From NCBI GenBank assembly GCA_017625695.1, contig JAGAKI010000076.1, forward strand, positions 1 to 64,000: 64,000 nucleotides of DNA, read 5' to 3'. The translations under genes and the position numbers were made by a program. The notes under the pieces are model-generated. The model worked only from the letters and a program-made list of their open reading frames with translations. It did no database searches and had not been told where the DNA came from. Source of the stretch: Clostridia bacterium. Lineage in GTDB: Bacteria > Bacillota > Clostridia > UMGS1840. Shown here one piece after another: positions 49,430 through 62,184 of the stretch. The number at the start of each line of letters is the position of its first letter. The first letter of the stretch is position 1.

Positions 49430-50224
49430 ATGAGAAAATTAAAATCAGATACCGTTGTTGTAAAAATCGGGACCAGTTCCCTGACATATCCCAACGGGAA
49501 AATGAATTACCGAAGAATTGAAAAACTGGTTATGGTGCTTTCTGATTTAAAAAATCAGGGGAAGCACGTGGTGTTGGTATCATCAGGGGCAATTGGTGTT
49601 GGTGTTGCCAAATTGAATTTGCAAAAAAAACCAACCGAAGTGAAAGAAAAACAGGCAACTGCTGCTGTGGGACAGTGTCAGCTGATGGCGATTTATGATA
49701 AGTTTTTTGCTCAGTACGGTCAGGATGTTGCACAAATTTTAATTACTAAATATATCATAGATAATGAACATTCCCGTCACAATGCAGTCAATACTTTTTC
49801 CACCTTGCTGGATATGGGGGTTATACCCATTGTAAATGAAAATGACGTTATTTCGACGGAAGAAATTGAGTTTGGTGATAATGATACGTTATCTGCTTAT
49901 GTAGCTCGGCTGGTCGGTGCGGATTTGCTGATTATCTTAACAGATATTGATGGATATTACAGTGAGAATCCCAAAGAGAATCCGGATGCTAAACTGATTC
50001 GTGATATTTATACAATCACCGATGAAATTAAAGAAAAAGCGGGTGGTGCCGGTTCCAAAATGGGCACGGGTGGAATGTATACCAAAATTCTTGCGGCAGA
50101 AATAGCAAAACAGGACGAAATCACAACAGTGATTGCCCGGGGAGATGATCCCGAAATTATTTATCAGATTATTGACGGTGAAGCGGTTGGAACTGCTTTT
50201 CATAGTGGAAAGGAGACTGTGTAA
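49430..50224 (+). CDS. proB: Glutamate 5-kinase (no PUA domain)
   Basis: 264 residues, only the amino-acid kinase domain; the common 367-residue form also has a C-terminal PUA domain. [28 protein letters not shown], and [13 protein letters not shown] are visible. It phosphorylates glutamate, the first step to proline. It overlaps proA by one base (TAATG). Confidence 0.95.
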   Translation: MRKLKSDTVVVKIGTSSLTYPNGKMNYRRIEKLVMVLSDLKNQGKHVVLVSSGAIGVGVAKLNLQKKPTEVKEKQATAAVGQCQLMAIYDKFFAQYGQDVAQILITKYIIDNEHSRHNAVNTFSTLLDMGVIPIVNENDVISTEEIEFGDNDTLSAYVARLVGADLLIILTDIDGYYSENPKENPDAKLIRDIYTITDEIKEKAGGAGSKMGTGGMYTKILAAEIAKQDEITTVIARGDDPEIIYQIIDGEAVGTAFHSGKETV

Positions 50225-51468
50225 TGTCTGTGATCCGAGAACAAGCTTTGCATGCAAAAGAAGCGAGTTATGTATTATCCCAAATAGGAATCTCTGAAAA
50301 GAATCATGCTCTTTTAAATATTGCAGAAAAATTAATCGAGAATTCTGATTACATTTTAGCAGAAAATGAAAAAGATATTGCAAAAGCGGAAGAAAATGGT
50401 GTACGTACTGCAATGATCGACCGTCTTTGTTTAACAAAAGAACGCATCATCGGAATGGCAGAAGGGGTTCGTCAGGTTGTTGCACTGCAAGACCCTGTGG
50501 GGGAAGTCATCAGTATGACCGAACGCCCCAACGGTCTTATCATCGGAAAGAAGAGAGTACCGTTAGGATTGATAGGAATTATCTATGAAGCACGCCCCAA
50601 TGTAACAGTGGATGCTGTTTGTCTGACGTTAAAAACAGGAAATGCAACTTTGCTGCGTGGCGGAAAAGAAGCATTGTTTTCCAATCTGGCACTTACTAAG
50701 GTGATGAAAGAAGCTATTGTCGAAGCCGGTCTTCCTGAAAGCAGTGTAGAACTGATTGAAGATACCGATCGGGAAACAGCGAAAGAAATGATGAAATTAA
50801 ATGGCATTGTGGATGTCTTAATCCCAAGAGGGGGTGCAGGACTGATTAAAACTGTAGTGGAAAATGCTACCGTTCCCGTCATTGAAACCGGAACCGGAAA
50901 CTGTCATACCTATGTGGATGATTTTGCAGATTTCAATATGGCGTTAGCTATTTTAGTCAATGCAAAAACGCAACGTCCCTCTGTATGTAATGCTTGCGAA
51001 AGCTTATTGGTTTCCCAAAAAATTGCAGAAGAGTTTCTTCCTATGGCAAAAAAAGCTCTGGAAGAAAAAGGGGTTGAAATTCGCGGGTGTGAAAAAACCA
51101 GAGAGATTATTTCTGTCAAGGCTGCAACAAAAGAGGATTTTTACACCGAATATAATGATTACATTATTTCTGTGAAGGTTGTTTCGGGGATTGAGGAAGC
51201 AATTTCTCACATAAACACTCACAATACCAAACATTCTGAATGTATTGTGACCTCGAATTATGAAAACTCTCAGAAATTTTTAAAGTCGGTGGATGCGGCA
51301 GCCGTTTACGTAAATGCTTCCACCCGTTTTACCGATGGCTTTGAGTTTGGATTCGGCGCTGAAATCGGTATTTCCACACAGAAATTACATGCTAGAGGAC
51401 CGATGGGGTTAGAAGCATTAACCACTGTAAAATATATCATTTACGGAAACGGTCAGATTCGTAACTAA
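50224..51468 (+). CDS. proA: Gamma-glutamyl phosphate reductase
   Basis: 414 residues. [34 protein letters not shown], and the catalytic Cys in [12 protein letters not shown]. It reduces glutamyl phosphate to the semialdehyde with NADPH. Coupled to proB by the shared TAATG. Confidence 0.97.
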   Translation: MSVIREQALHAKEASYVLSQIGISEKNHALLNIAEKLIENSDYILAENEKDIAKAEENGVRTAMIDRLCLTKERIIGMAEGVRQVVALQDPVGEVISMTERPNGLIIGKKRVPLGLIGIIYEARPNVTVDAVCLTLKTGNATLLRGGKEALFSNLALTKVMKEAIVEAGLPESSVELIEDTDRETAKEMMKLNGIVDVLIPRGGAGLIKTVVENATVPVIETGTGNCHTYVDDFADFNMALAILVNAKTQRPSVCNACESLLVSQKIAEEFLPMAKKALEEKGVEIRGCEKTREIISVKAATKEDFYTEYNDYIISVKVVSGIEEAISHINTHNTKHSECIVTSNYENSQKFLKSVDAAAVYVNASTRFTDGFEFGFGAEIGISTQKLHARGPMGLEALTTVKYIIYGNGQIRN

Positions 51469-52770
<1,302 letters not shown>

Positions 52771-52797
52771 ACCTTTTTGAAATATCGTCAAAAAATA

Positions 52798-52826
52798 TTG
52801 ACAAGAATTGAGAAATGTTGTAGAAT
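52798..52826 (+). promoter_or_regulatory. Promoter of the IMP dehydrogenase gene
   Basis: TTGACA (52798-52803), 17-base spacer, TAGAAT (52821-52826). Confidence 0.8.
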
Positions 52827-52877
52827 AGTCTTAATAACTACTTTTATCATATCGTGGAGAGAAAAGGAGAAGAAACA

Positions 52878-54383
52878 GTGGCGTATTTTTTTGAAAATCA
52901 ATCCCATACTTTCAGTGAATATTTATTGGTTCCGGGATATTCCTCTTGTGAATGTATTCCGGACAAGGTTAGTCTGAAGACCCCTCTGGTCAAATATAAA
53001 AAAGGCCAGGAAGAGTGTCCCATCAGCCTGAACATTCCGATGGTTTCTGCAATTATGCAGTCTGTATCCGGGGAAAAGCTTGCAGTTGCACTTGCGATGG
53101 AGGGCGGCGTTTCCTTTATTTACGGTTCTCAGACCATTGAAGAAGAGGCAGAAATGGTGCGTCGTGTAAAAGCGCATAAAGCAGGCTTTGTGTACAGTGA
53201 TTCCAATATCAAACCGGATCAGACTTTGGCAGATATTTTAGAACTTCTGGAAAAGACCGGTCATTCTACTATGGCTGTAACCGATAACGGGAAAGCCAAC
53301 GGCAAATTACTCGGTGTTGTTACTTCCAGAGACTACCGTGTTTCCAGACTTTCTTTGGATGTAAAAGTTTCTGAACTGATGACTCCGCTGGAAAAACTGA
53401 TCACAGGGAATGCCAATACCACTCTGAAAGAAGCAAACGATATCATTTGGGATAATAAACTCAATTCTCTTCCCATTGTAGACGATAACGGCAATCTGAT
53501 GTATTTTGTGTTCCGTAAAGATTATTCTTCTCATAAAGAAAATCCTCTTGAACTTTTGGATTCCAATAAACGTTATATTGTAGGTGCTGGTATCAATACC
53601 CGTGACTATGAAGAAAGAATCCCTGCGTTGGTCGAAGCTGGTGCAGATGTTTTATGTATTGACTCTTCAGAAGGCTACACCGAATGGCAGAAACGTACCC
53701 TGGAATTTGCAAGAGCAAAGTACGGCGATAAAATTAAAATCGGTGCCGGTAACGTTGTGGATGCAGAAGGATTCCGTTTCTTGGCGGAAGCTGGTGCTGA
53801 CTTTATCAAAGTTGGTATCGGTGGCGGTTCTATCTGTATTACCCGTGAAACCAAGGGGATTGGTCGCGGACAGGCAACCAGCGTTATCGATGTTGCAAAA
53901 GCAAGAGATGAATATTATAAAGAAACCGGTATTTATGTGCCGATTTGTTCCGATGGTGGCATTGTGCATGATTACCACATTACCTTAGCACTGGCAATGG
54001 GTTCCGATTTCGTAATGCTGGGCAGATATTTCTCTCGCTTTGACGAAAGCCCGACTCAGAAAGTTAACATTAACGGTAATTATTTCAAAGAATATTGGGG
54101 CGAAGGGTCTAATCGTGCAAGAAACTGGCAAAGATATGATAGCGGCGGACAGGCAAAATTATCCTTTGAAGAAGGCGTGGATTCCTACGTTCCCTATGCA
54201 GGTTCTTTGCATGACAACGTAAATGTTACTTTGAAGAAAGTAAAATCCACTATGTGTAACTGTGGAGCATTGACCATTGAAGAATTGCAGGAAAAAGCAA
54301 AACTTACTCTGGTTTCATCCACCAGTATTGTGGAAGGTGGCGCTCACGACGTTATCTTAAAAGACAAAGCAATCGGAAAATAA
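52878..54383 (+). CDS. guaB: IMP dehydrogenase
   Basis: 501 residues from GTG 52878, with AAGGAG 8 bases upstream; an ATG at 52854 would put the ribosome site inside the gene. Starts [21 protein letters not shown]. Two CBS domains (about 100-215) and the catalytic loop [16 protein letters not shown] with its Cys, then VPICSDGGI and [13 protein letters not shown]. It converts IMP to XMP for GMP synthesis. This longer SxxTY variant is common in Clostridia. Confidence 0.94.
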   Translation: MAYFFENQSHTFSEYLLVPGYSSCECIPDKVSLKTPLVKYKKGQEECPISLNIPMVSAIMQSVSGEKLAVALAMEGGVSFIYGSQTIEEEAEMVRRVKAHKAGFVYSDSNIKPDQTLADILELLEKTGHSTMAVTDNGKANGKLLGVVTSRDYRVSRLSLDVKVSELMTPLEKLITGNANTTLKEANDIIWDNKLNSLPIVDDNGNLMYFVFRKDYSSHKENPLELLDSNKRYIVGAGINTRDYEERIPALVEAGADVLCIDSSEGYTEWQKRTLEFARAKYGDKIKIGAGNVVDAEGFRFLAEAGADFIKVGIGGGSICITRETKGIGRGQATSVIDVAKARDEYYKETGIYVPICSDGGIVHDYHITLALAMGSDFVMLGRYFSRFDESPTQKVNINGNYFKEYWGEGSNRARNWQRYDSGGQAKLSFEEGVDSYVPYAGSLHDNVNVTLKKVKSTMCNCGALTIEELQEKAKLTLVSSTSIVEGGAHDVILKDKAIGK

Positions 54384-54444
54384 TGTCACATTCTTGTTGA
54401 TTTTAACGAAATTTTATTTTTTTCCAAATTTTGCAAGAAAAAGC

Positions 54445-54473
54445 TTGATATTTTTTTGACAATGTAGTATAAT
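54445..54473 (+). promoter_or_regulatory. Promoter of gap
   Basis: TTGATA (54445-54450), 17-base spacer, TATAAT (54468-54473). A TTGACA at 54456 is too close to the -10 to pair with it. Confidence 0.7.
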
Positions 54474-54561
54474 GTTTTAGGTTTGCGGAAGTTTCTGCGA
54501 AATCCGCATTTAATTCTGATAAAAAAATTTTATATATGGCAAAATTGCCAAGTTTGTATGA

Positions 54562-55605
<1,044 letters not shown>

Positions 55606-55620
55606 TTAGTTTTTTGTCTG

Positions 55621-55658
55621 AAAAAGGTGTTTCCGTATTAATGCAGAAACACCTTTTT
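55621..55658 (+). terminator. Terminator of gap
   Basis: AAAAAGGTGTTTC (55621-55633) pairs with GAAACACCTTTTT (55646-55658). Confidence 0.9.
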
Positions 55659-55673
55659 TATATGCAAATCCTC

Positions 55674-55702
55674 TTGCCAATTTAAGTTTTGTATGATATA
55701 AT
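55674..55702 (+). promoter_or_regulatory. Promoter of the OFA transporter gene
   Basis: TTGCCA (55674-55679), 17-base spacer, TATAAT (55697-55702). Confidence 0.65.
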
Positions 55703-55795
55703 TGAAATATACAGAATTTTATTTCGTAAAATTCATATTGATTATCAAAACAGGCTACTGAGACTTATAATAATTTTACATAAGGAGATGTTATC

Positions 55796-57133
55796 ATGAG
55801 CAAAGGTTCAAAAGGATGGCGTGAGAATAAGTGGTTAAGAGCCGCAATTCCTGCTTTGTTACTGCATTGCAGTATCGGTACTGTATATTGCTGGTCTATT
55901 TTCGGCCAGGAAATTGCTGATTATATCGGATTTTCCAAAGGTGCAACTGAATGGGCATTTAGTTTGGCAATTTTCTTCCTTGGGATGTCTGCAGCATTTT
56001 TAGGTAATGTAGTAGAAAAAGATATTCACAAATCTTCTTTGATTGCTACGATCTGTTTTTCATTGGGGATGGTTGGTACCGGCGGATTTATTTTCTACGG
56101 TGGTATGAATCCCGGAAATCCTATTGCACTCATCGGTATTTATCTGTGCTACGGCGTAATTATGGGAATTGGTCTTGGTACAGGCTATCTTTCCCCTGTT
56201 AAAACTCTGATGCTTTGGTTTGCAGACAGAAAAGGTCTGGCAACCGGTCTGGCAGTAGCAGGTTTTGGTGCTGCAAAAGCAATTGCCAGCCCCATTATGC
56301 AGGGAATGCTTGGTTCCATGGGGGAAAGCGGTATTTATAAAATGTTCTGGATTTTAGGTGCAGTATATTTTGTAATGATGTTTGTAGGACATCTGTTACT
56401 GAAAAAACCTGAAGGTTGGCATGAACCTCAGGGCAAAGATGCAAAACAGAGCATTATGTCGGTTATCAAATCCAGAAAAATCACCAATTACATTGGCATC
56501 TGGCTGATGTTCTACATCAATATTACTTGTGGTCTTGCCTTATTATCCCAGGAAAAAATGATTGTAAAATGTATTGGACTGGCAGGTTCTGTTGGTGTGA
56601 TTTCTACCATTTCTGCAATTTTCAACGCAGGCGGACGTCTTGGTTTCTCTGCATGGGGTGATAAAATGAAAGACAGAAATACCATTTATAAAATTATTTT
56701 CGTTCTTTCTATTGTGTTCACCGCTCTTACAATCTTCACCGGCGGTATCGTGAACGGTGCCGGCAACGTTGTTTTGATTGCTTTGGTGCTGATTCTGATT
56801 ATGGTAGTCAACGCAGGTTACGGCGGAGGATTCTCCAACGTTCCCACTCTGCTTTCTGACCACTATGGTATGGGAAGTATCAGTGCACTGCATGGTATTA
56901 CTCTGTCCGCGTGGGCATTTGCAGGTCTTTCCGGTAACCAGCTGGCATCCTGGATTGTAAATCATTTTGGAGAAACTGTTGAGGTTGCTGGTAATATGGT
57001 AAATCCTGTTGGCTATCAGACCGTGCTTTACGTAACCATCGTTTTATATATTGTAGCAATGGCTTTGAGTATGCTGTTTGTAAAAAAACCATCTGAAGAA
57101 GAACAGGTTGCTTTGGATGCTACAAAAGCATAA
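55796..57133 (+). CDS. MFS transporter, oxalate/formate antiporter-like (OFA)
   Basis: 445 residues with 12 membrane helices. LLLHCSIGTVYCWSIFGQEI, GIGLGTGYLSPVKTLMLWFADRKGLATGLAVAGFGAAKAI are characteristic of OFA family. Substrate unknown, probably a small mono- or dicarboxylate. RBS AAGGAG before ATG 55796. Monocistronic, with a terminator at 57170. Confidence 0.9.
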   Translation: MSKGSKGWRENKWLRAAIPALLLHCSIGTVYCWSIFGQEIADYIGFSKGATEWAFSLAIFFLGMSAAFLGNVVEKDIHKSSLIATICFSLGMVGTGGFIFYGGMNPGNPIALIGIYLCYGVIMGIGLGTGYLSPVKTLMLWFADRKGLATGLAVAGFGAAKAIASPIMQGMLGSMGESGIYKMFWILGAVYFVMMFVGHLLLKKPEGWHEPQGKDAKQSIMSVIKSRKITNYIGIWLMFYINITCGLALLSQEKMIVKCIGLAGSVGVISTISAIFNAGGRLGFSAWGDKMKDRNTIYKIIFVLSIVFTALTIFTGGIVNGAGNVVLIALVLILIMVVNAGYGGGFSNVPTLLSDHYGMGSISALHGITLSAWAFAGLSGNQLASWIVNHFGETVEVAGNMVNPVGYQTVLYVTIVLYIVAMALSMLFVKKPSEEEQVALDATKA

Positions 57134-57169
57134 CAAATAAGAAAATAATATTTGCAGATAATTGATAAG

Positions 57170-57208
57170 AAGCTTTCCCGGAGATTTCTAAAATAACCGG
57201 GAAAGCTT
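57170..57208 (+). terminator. Hairpin after the OFA transporter gene
   Basis: AAGCTTTCCCGG (57170-57181) and CCGGGAAAGCTT (57197-57208), a 12-bp perfect stem; the following T-run is weak. Confidence 0.7.
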
Positions 57209-57270
57209 TCGATAAACTTAAGGATATTTTAGTTCACTTCTGAATCATTGAATATGAAAGGAGAATCAGT

Positions 57271-58416
57271 ATGAAAAAAATGATTATTGTTCTTATGGCA
57301 GTTATTATGACTTTTGTTGGAACCACCGCATATGCTGAAAATGGTGTAGTCGGATATGTTTATTCTACCGATATCCTAACTTTTGTGAACAGAAAACCTA
57401 TCCAAGGCTTTAATATTGGTGGAAGAACCGTTGTGATTGCAGAAGATCTCATTGGATATGGATTTAACGTGGAATATAATGATGAAACAAGAAGCTTAAA
57501 AATTGATTCCTATTTCCATCAGGGCAGTAACAATCCTGCTTCGATTACAAGAGGGGAAGTGGGGCAAGTTCTTGGCAATGTGTATCAGACAGATATCAAA
57601 ACCTATTATAACGGTATCTGGATTCAAGGGTATAATATTGGCGGAAGAACTGCAATTTGTCTGGAAGATTTAGGGAATACCGAGGATAGTTCCAATGCAC
57701 CTTACGGATATTCCGATTATCTTGGAAAAAGCGTTTGGGATGCAGATAACAGAACCATCAGCTTTGAGTCCTATCTGAATAATGAAGCCAGTATTTTGGG
57801 ATTATCCAAAGTTTATCATAGGTTTAAAGATAATGTGATTTATACTTTCTTTGATGAATTTTGTGACCGCAGTGAATTTTCCTCTGAGCACAGCGAAGAG
57901 TATACGGGGAGATACACATACAGTCCGGGAATGGGTATGTCCAGATATACTCTGAAACCTTTATATTTTGATCATCATGGTGAACAGTTAGTCATTGGCA
58001 CCGTTGTGCAAAATCCCAACAATTCTCAGAACGAAGCTTTGATGCATATTGAAAATCCTGCTGCAGTAATTGAATTGATAAAAACGTATAAAACTCCTAC
58101 CAAAACTCATGACGAAGCAAAAGTATATTTTACGGAAAATTATCGGATTCTTAAAGAAATTGAAAACGATAACTATACCGTTTTGATGGTAGAAAACGAT
58201 GCTGACGGGTTGCTCCTTGTGTATATCAACAAGCAAGGTGGATATGTTTTGGATACATTTTTGAATGGCTATAAAGATCGTGAATTGGATATTTCATTTG
58301 AACCGGTTCCGGAGAATTCCAATACTGTGAATCTGAGCGTTTATCCTTTTGGAGGTCCCCACGGAACCACCACAGCGAATTTCGTTGTCGATTTAGATTT
58401 ATATGATTATGAATAG
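57271..58416 (+). CDS. Secreted protein with two copper amine oxidase N-like repeats
   Basis: 381 residues, RBS AAAGGAG. Signal peptide about 1-22 (IVLMAVIMTFVGTTAYA). Two repeats, VYSTDILTFVNRKPIQGFNIGGRTVV and VYQTDIKTYYNGIWIQGYNIGGRTAI, match the Cu_amine_oxidN1 type found in extracellular Clostridia proteins. The C-terminal 200 residues are unrecognised. No catalytic domain is visible. Confidence 0.8.
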   Translation: MKKMIIVLMAVIMTFVGTTAYAENGVVGYVYSTDILTFVNRKPIQGFNIGGRTVVIAEDLIGYGFNVEYNDETRSLKIDSYFHQGSNNPASITRGEVGQVLGNVYQTDIKTYYNGIWIQGYNIGGRTAICLEDLGNTEDSSNAPYGYSDYLGKSVWDADNRTISFESYLNNEASILGLSKVYHRFKDNVIYTFFDEFCDRSEFSSEHSEEYTGRYTYSPGMGMSRYTLKPLYFDHHGEQLVIGTVVQNPNNSQNEALMHIENPAAVIELIKTYKTPTKTHDEAKVYFTENYRILKEIENDNYTVLMVENDADGLLLVYINKQGGYVLDTFLNGYKDRELDISFEPVPENSNTVNLSVYPFGGPHGTTTANFVVDLDLYDYE

Positions 58417-58480
58417 GTTCGTCTTTTAGAATCGGGCATATATTGGTAGAAGAATCTTAATAAAAAAGTGAGGAATTAAA

Positions 58481-59038
58481 ATGTCAAAACAATATTTTGT
58501 TTGTGTATATGGCGGTGCATCCGACAATATTGCAGATGTTCATAAGGATGCTGTAAAAGAATTGTGCGGCAATCTGGCGAAACAGGGATTTTCTTTGGTG
58601 TACGGCGCAGGAGCTACCGGTTGTATGGGGGCTGCTGCTGAAGGCTTTCGGGAAAACAATGGTTATATTATGGGGGTAACTCCTCGTTTTATGGGGGATT
58701 TTGAAGATATTTTTGACTGTGATAACACCATTAAAGTGGATACCATGGCAGAACGCAAAACCTTAATGGAAAAACATGCTGATATTTATCTGATTGCGCC
58801 GGGTGGAATCGGTACTATGGACGAATTCTTTCAGATTCTTACATTAAAATATCTGGAGCAGATGGAAACACCCATTGTGATTTTAAACTTAGACGGTTTT
58901 TATGACAGCCTTCTTGCATTTTTAGATAACCTGATTGCTCAGAAAGCAGCAGGAGAGAAAATCCGAACGTTTTATCATGTTATTACCAATATTGAGGACG
59001 AAAGCCTCAAATCCATTTTAGCAACAATCAAACCGTAA
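58481..59038 (+). CDS. LOG-family protein (TIGR00730 Rossmann fold)
   Basis: 185 residues. VYGGASDNIADVHKDAV, LVYGAGATGCMGAAAEGF and PGGIGTMDEFFQI, the PGGxGTxxE motif of the lysine decarboxylase-like/LOG family. Such proteins cleave ribose 5-phosphate from nucleotide monophosphates. First of a tight run of small genes to 61746. Confidence 0.9.
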   Translation: MSKQYFVCVYGGASDNIADVHKDAVKELCGNLAKQGFSLVYGAGATGCMGAAAEGFRENNGYIMGVTPRFMGDFEDIFDCDNTIKVDTMAERKTLMEKHADIYLIAPGGIGTMDEFFQILTLKYLEQMETPIVILNLDGFYDSLLAFLDNLIAQKAAGEKIRTFYHVITNIEDESLKSILATIKP

Positions 59039-59057
59039 ACAAGGATATATCAAAAAA

Positions 59058-59582
59058 ATGATACACTTCAGAAAAGCACAAGAAACAGATATTGAAAGAA
59101 TCTGGGAAATATATTTAGAAAATCATATCGAGGAAGAAGAGGGCAGAGCTGTTATCGGTTGGAACCGAAAGATTTATCCTACCAAAAAAACAGCAAAGGA
59201 AGCACTTATGCGTCACGATTTATTTGTTTTGGAAGATGAATCGGGAGTCATGGGAACTGCTGTTATTAATCAGATTCAGATGGATGTATATCAAAATGGC
59301 AACTGGCAGTACGCTGCTTGTGAGAGTGAAATTATGGTGCTGCATACCTTGGTAATTTCAACGCAAGCAGCAAGAAAAGGATATGCAAAAAAATTTGTAG
59401 CATTTTATGAGCAATATGCTAAAAATCAAGGCTGTTCTTATCTTCGGATGGATACTAATGAACGAAATATCCGTGCCAGAACAATGTATGAAAAGTTGGG
59501 ATACAAAGAAATCGGAATTGTACCCTGTACGTTTCATTCGATGACAGGGATCAATATGGTTCTTTTAGAAAAGAAATTATAA
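59058..59582 (+). CDS. GNAT-family N-acetyltransferase
   Basis: 174 residues. Full GNAT fold: HFRKAQETDIERIWEIYLEN at the start, LHTLVISTQAARKGYAKKFVAFYEQYAKNQG (acetyl-CoA loop), LRMDTNERNIRARTMYEKLGYKEIG. Substrate unknown. 19 bases after the LOG gene. Confidence 0.9.
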   Translation: MIHFRKAQETDIERIWEIYLENHIEEEEGRAVIGWNRKIYPTKKTAKEALMRHDLFVLEDESGVMGTAVINQIQMDVYQNGNWQYAACESEIMVLHTLVISTQAARKGYAKKFVAFYEQYAKNQGCSYLRMDTNERNIRARTMYEKLGYKEIGIVPCTFHSMTGINMVLLEKKL

Positions 59583-59598
59583 AAAGGAAACGAAGTAA

Positions 59599-60048
59599 AT
59601 GAAAATAGTCATTCAAAGAGTGTTGGAAGCGAGTGTAACCGTTGAGGGAAATCTTCACGGGCAAATCGGAAAAGGATATTTACTGCTCATCGGTATTGCC
59701 AATGAAGATACCAAACTAATCGCAGATAAAATGCTGGAAAAAATTGCAAAGCTCCGGATTTTTGAAGATGAAAACGGAAAAACAAATTTGGGTATCGCAG
59801 ATGTAGGCGGTGAGGTGCTTGCGATTTCCCAGTTCACCTTATATGCCGATTGTAAAAAAGGGAACCGCCCCAGCTTCATTAACGCAGGTAAGCCTGATAT
59901 GGCTGAAGAGCTGTATCTTTATATGCTGGACAAATGCAAAGAGCTTTTCGGCAAAGTACAATGCGGACAGTTTGGTGCCGATATGAAAGTGTCTTTAATC
60001 AACGATGGTCCTTTCACGATCGTGTTAGACAGTGAGGAAATTTTGTAA
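59599..60048 (+). CDS. dtd: D-aminoacyl-tRNA deacylase
   Basis: 149 residues, full length. [17 protein letters not shown], the [17 protein letters not shown] motif (SQxTL) and [11 protein letters not shown] (the Gly-x-Pro motif, here GPF). It removes D-amino acids from mischarged tRNA. RBS GGAAACG. Confidence 0.96.
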   Translation: MKIVIQRVLEASVTVEGNLHGQIGKGYLLLIGIANEDTKLIADKMLEKIAKLRIFEDENGKTNLGIADVGGEVLAISQFTLYADCKKGNRPSFINAGKPDMAEELYLYMLDKCKELFGKVQCGQFGADMKVSLINDGPFTIVLDSEEIL

Positions 60049-60052
60049 TCAT

Positions 60053-60757
60053 ATGAAAAAAACATTTTTGCTATTTGATGTAGACAGAACGTTACTGGAT
60101 TTTGACCGCTCCGAAGCAGCAGCAATAAAAAATGCATTGAGGTATTTTGGCTTACCTGTCAGTAATGCAATTTGTAACCGTTATCCGGAAATTAACGAAA
60201 AACTGTGGGAAGAATTTGAAAAGGGAACGATTGAAAAGGCAACCATTTTATACCGCCGTTTTGATTTGTTGTTTTCGGAATTTGGTATCACCTTTGATTC
60301 CAAAGAATTTGACACTTATTATCGTGCAGATTTATCCAAACATGCTTTTTTGATACCCGGTGCCAAAGAACTGCTTCTTTCCTTACGGAATAAGGGACAT
60401 CAAATTTACTATGTCACCAACGGTACCCGTGGGGTACAGTATCCCAGGCTCAAAGCTTCCGGTTTAGATCAACTGGCAGACGGCATCTTTTTATCTGAGG
60501 AAATTGGGTACCAAAAGCCGGAAAAGGCGTTTTTTGATTTGGTATTTCCCAAGATTCCCCATTTTACTTTAGCGGAAGCCATTATCATCGGGGATTCTTT
60601 ATCTTCCGATATGAAAGGCGGAATCAATGTGGGACTGGATACCATGTGGTATAACCCCAAAAAAGTTCCGAACCGCCTGAACATTCCCGTTACATACGAA
60701 GTATCTGATTTTTCACAAATAGAAGCTATTTTAGAAAAGTTAGGAGGTAAAATATGA
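60053..60757 (+). CDS. HAD-superfamily nucleotidase, YjjG-like
   Basis: 234 residues from ATG 60053; an upstream ATG at 60032 overlaps dtd. Motif I LFDVDRTLLDF (DxDxT, here DVDRT), motif II VTNGT, motif III KPEKAFFD, motif IV IIIGDSLSSDMKGG. YjjG enzymes clean non-canonical pyrimidine nucleotides. It overlaps the next gene by ATGA. Confidence 0.9.
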   Translation: MKKTFLLFDVDRTLLDFDRSEAAAIKNALRYFGLPVSNAICNRYPEINEKLWEEFEKGTIEKATILYRRFDLLFSEFGITFDSKEFDTYYRADLSKHAFLIPGAKELLLSLRNKGHQIYYVTNGTRGVQYPRLKASGLDQLADGIFLSEEIGYQKPEKAFFDLVFPKIPHFTLAEAIIIGDSLSSDMKGGINVGLDTMWYNPKKVPNRLNIPVTYEVSDFSQIEAILEKLGGKI

Positions 60758-61746
60758 AACAAACAACCAAAAAAATCACAGCAATCTTTTTTGTTATCTG
60801 TCTTTTGGCGTCAGCTTGTATGCCCGTGTTGGCAGGAGATATCCCTGAAGCCTTAAGCTATGAGGATGATGCCAAAATATTTATTGGAACTTTGGTGAGT
60901 TTTTCAGATTACGATGAAGCGAACCGTTCTGATGTGAAAGAAATTACCGCACTTCCCATTTTAAAAATCAAAGGTGAGGTGGAAGTCGGAGTGGAACAAA
61001 CTTACGCTGAATGTTATTTTCCCAAAGCAACACCCAAACAGGGAGTAGAATACTTTTTCGGCTATCTTCCCGGAAATGCAGTTTATGCCTATGAAGTAGA
61101 AAGCCGTATCTATGATAAAATCACCTTACATATTACCGATGAATTTTCCGAACGGATTCAAGACTATCTGGACGAAGGTTTATACGAAAGAGAAGAAATC
61201 GCCCGGGTGAATGTGGGGAGAAAAATTACCTTAAGCGAATATATGGGAACCAGTCGGGAACTTGCCAAAAAAGTTACTTTTTCTCTAAATGGCGTAACAT
61301 ATGACATTGATATCGACAAGTTTTATGAGTTTTCCGATAACGTAATGATTACAAACGTAAAAAATACCATTCTAAAAAGAATGGGTGCTGATGATTGGGC
61401 AGATGATATTTTATATATTACCGTAGACCACCGTCAGGATACACTCAGTGACGGTTTTGAAAAAGTGACCTTTGCCTGTGTTACCCGTTTTTGCGAAGTA
61501 GACCGCTATAGCCAAATGATGGGCAGACTTCCTCAATGCGATTTCACTATGACTTGGGAGGATTTAGCCAAATTATACACCTTTCTGCCGGAAGATGTGC
61601 AACGGGAACTCTATGCCAAAAACGGTGCAGCAGTTGCAGAGCCTGATGCTACTCCAATCGTGATTGGCGTTTTGGTTGGTGCTGTAGTCGGTGGAGGAAT
61701 TGGCGGTGCTGTGGGAGTAATCATAGCACGCAAAAAGAAAAAATAA
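60754..61746 (+). CDS. Secreted or cell-surface protein, unknown
   Basis: 330 residues. Signal peptide about 1-27 (AIFFVICLLASACMPVLA; a Cys in LASAC could be a lipobox). One C-terminal membrane helix (IVIGVLVGAVVGGGIGGAVGVIIA) followed by RKKKK. The body has no recognised domain. Translationally coupled to the HAD gene. Confidence 0.75.
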   Translation: MKQTTKKITAIFFVICLLASACMPVLAGDIPEALSYEDDAKIFIGTLVSFSDYDEANRSDVKEITALPILKIKGEVEVGVEQTYAECYFPKATPKQGVEYFFGYLPGNAVYAYEVESRIYDKITLHITDEFSERIQDYLDEGLYEREEIARVNVGRKITLSEYMGTSRELAKKVTFSLNGVTYDIDIDKFYEFSDNVMITNVKNTILKRMGADDWADDILYITVDHRQDTLSDGFEKVTFACVTRFCEVDRYSQMMGRLPQCDFTMTWEDLAKLYTFLPEDVQRELYAKNGAAVAEPDATPIVIGVLVGAVVGGGIGGAVGVIIARKKKK

Positions 61747-61756
61747 TCAGGAACGA

Positions 61757-61787
61757 AAGTCCCGAAAGAAAATGTCTTTCGGGACTT
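61757..61787 (+). terminator. Terminator before the pheST leader
   Basis: AAGTCCCGAAAGA (61757-61769) and TCTTTCGGGACTT (61775-61787), a 13-bp stem with T6 at 61791-61796. The T-run overlaps the -35 region of the pheS promoter. Confidence 0.88.
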
Positions 61788-61814
61788 GACTTTTTTAAAA
61801 ATAACTGTTATAAT
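61786..61814 (+). promoter_or_regulatory. Promoter of pheST
   Basis: TTGACT (61786-61791), 17-base spacer, TATAAT (61809-61814). Confidence 0.85.
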
Positions 61815-61819
61815 GTTAC

Positions 61820-62118
61820 AGTATGCGAGGAAAATGTGTCAGTAGTCTGTATCTGATTCTTAAAAAGAGAAGGAAGTCATCGGCTGGAAGCTTCCGAGAT
61901 AGGATACTGGATGAATTTCAGCATTGGAGTATTCTGCGAAATTCTTTGATGTTTTTGCTATTTTTTGCTATTTTTTGCTATCATTGATATAAGCAGGGTG
62001 TTATATCTCACGCCAAAAGATATTAAAAGTGCAAAGTTTTCTTTTGTTAAAAAACTTTGAATTTGGGTGGTACCGCGGGTTAGCAGCTCGTCCCTTCATG
62101 GTGACGGAGCTGTTTTTT
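61820..62118 (+). promoter_or_regulatory. T-box leader (phenylalanine) with terminator
   Basis: Stem I includes GGAAGTC..CGGCTGGAAGCTTCC (about 61870-61895) and a specifier loop region with TTC at 61917-61919, the Phe codon. The T-box GGGTGGTACCGCGG is at 62065-62078. The terminator is CAGCTCGTC (62084-62092) with GACGGAGCTG (62103-62112) and T6 at 62113-62118. Uncharged tRNA-Phe stabilises the antiterminator and allows pheST transcription. A threefold TTTTTGCTA repeat lies at 61951-61980 between stem I and the T-box. Confidence 0.93.
61951..61980 (+). repeat. Threefold 10-bp tandem repeat inside the T-box leader
   Basis: gTTTTTGCTA, TTTTTTGCTA, TTTTTTGCTA in direct tandem. It lies between stem I and stem III of the leader, a linker expected to vary in length. 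Confidence 0.9.
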
Positions 62119-62184
62119 ATTGCTTCTGTCTCCTAAGAAAATGTTTTAAAATTACCATAAGATAGAGAAAGGAATGAACTTGTT

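Noticed and set aside
54456-54473. TTGACA followed by TATAAT upstream of gap as one promoter
   Set aside because: Only 6 bases separate the boxes; the correctly spaced -35 is TTGATA at 54445-54450.
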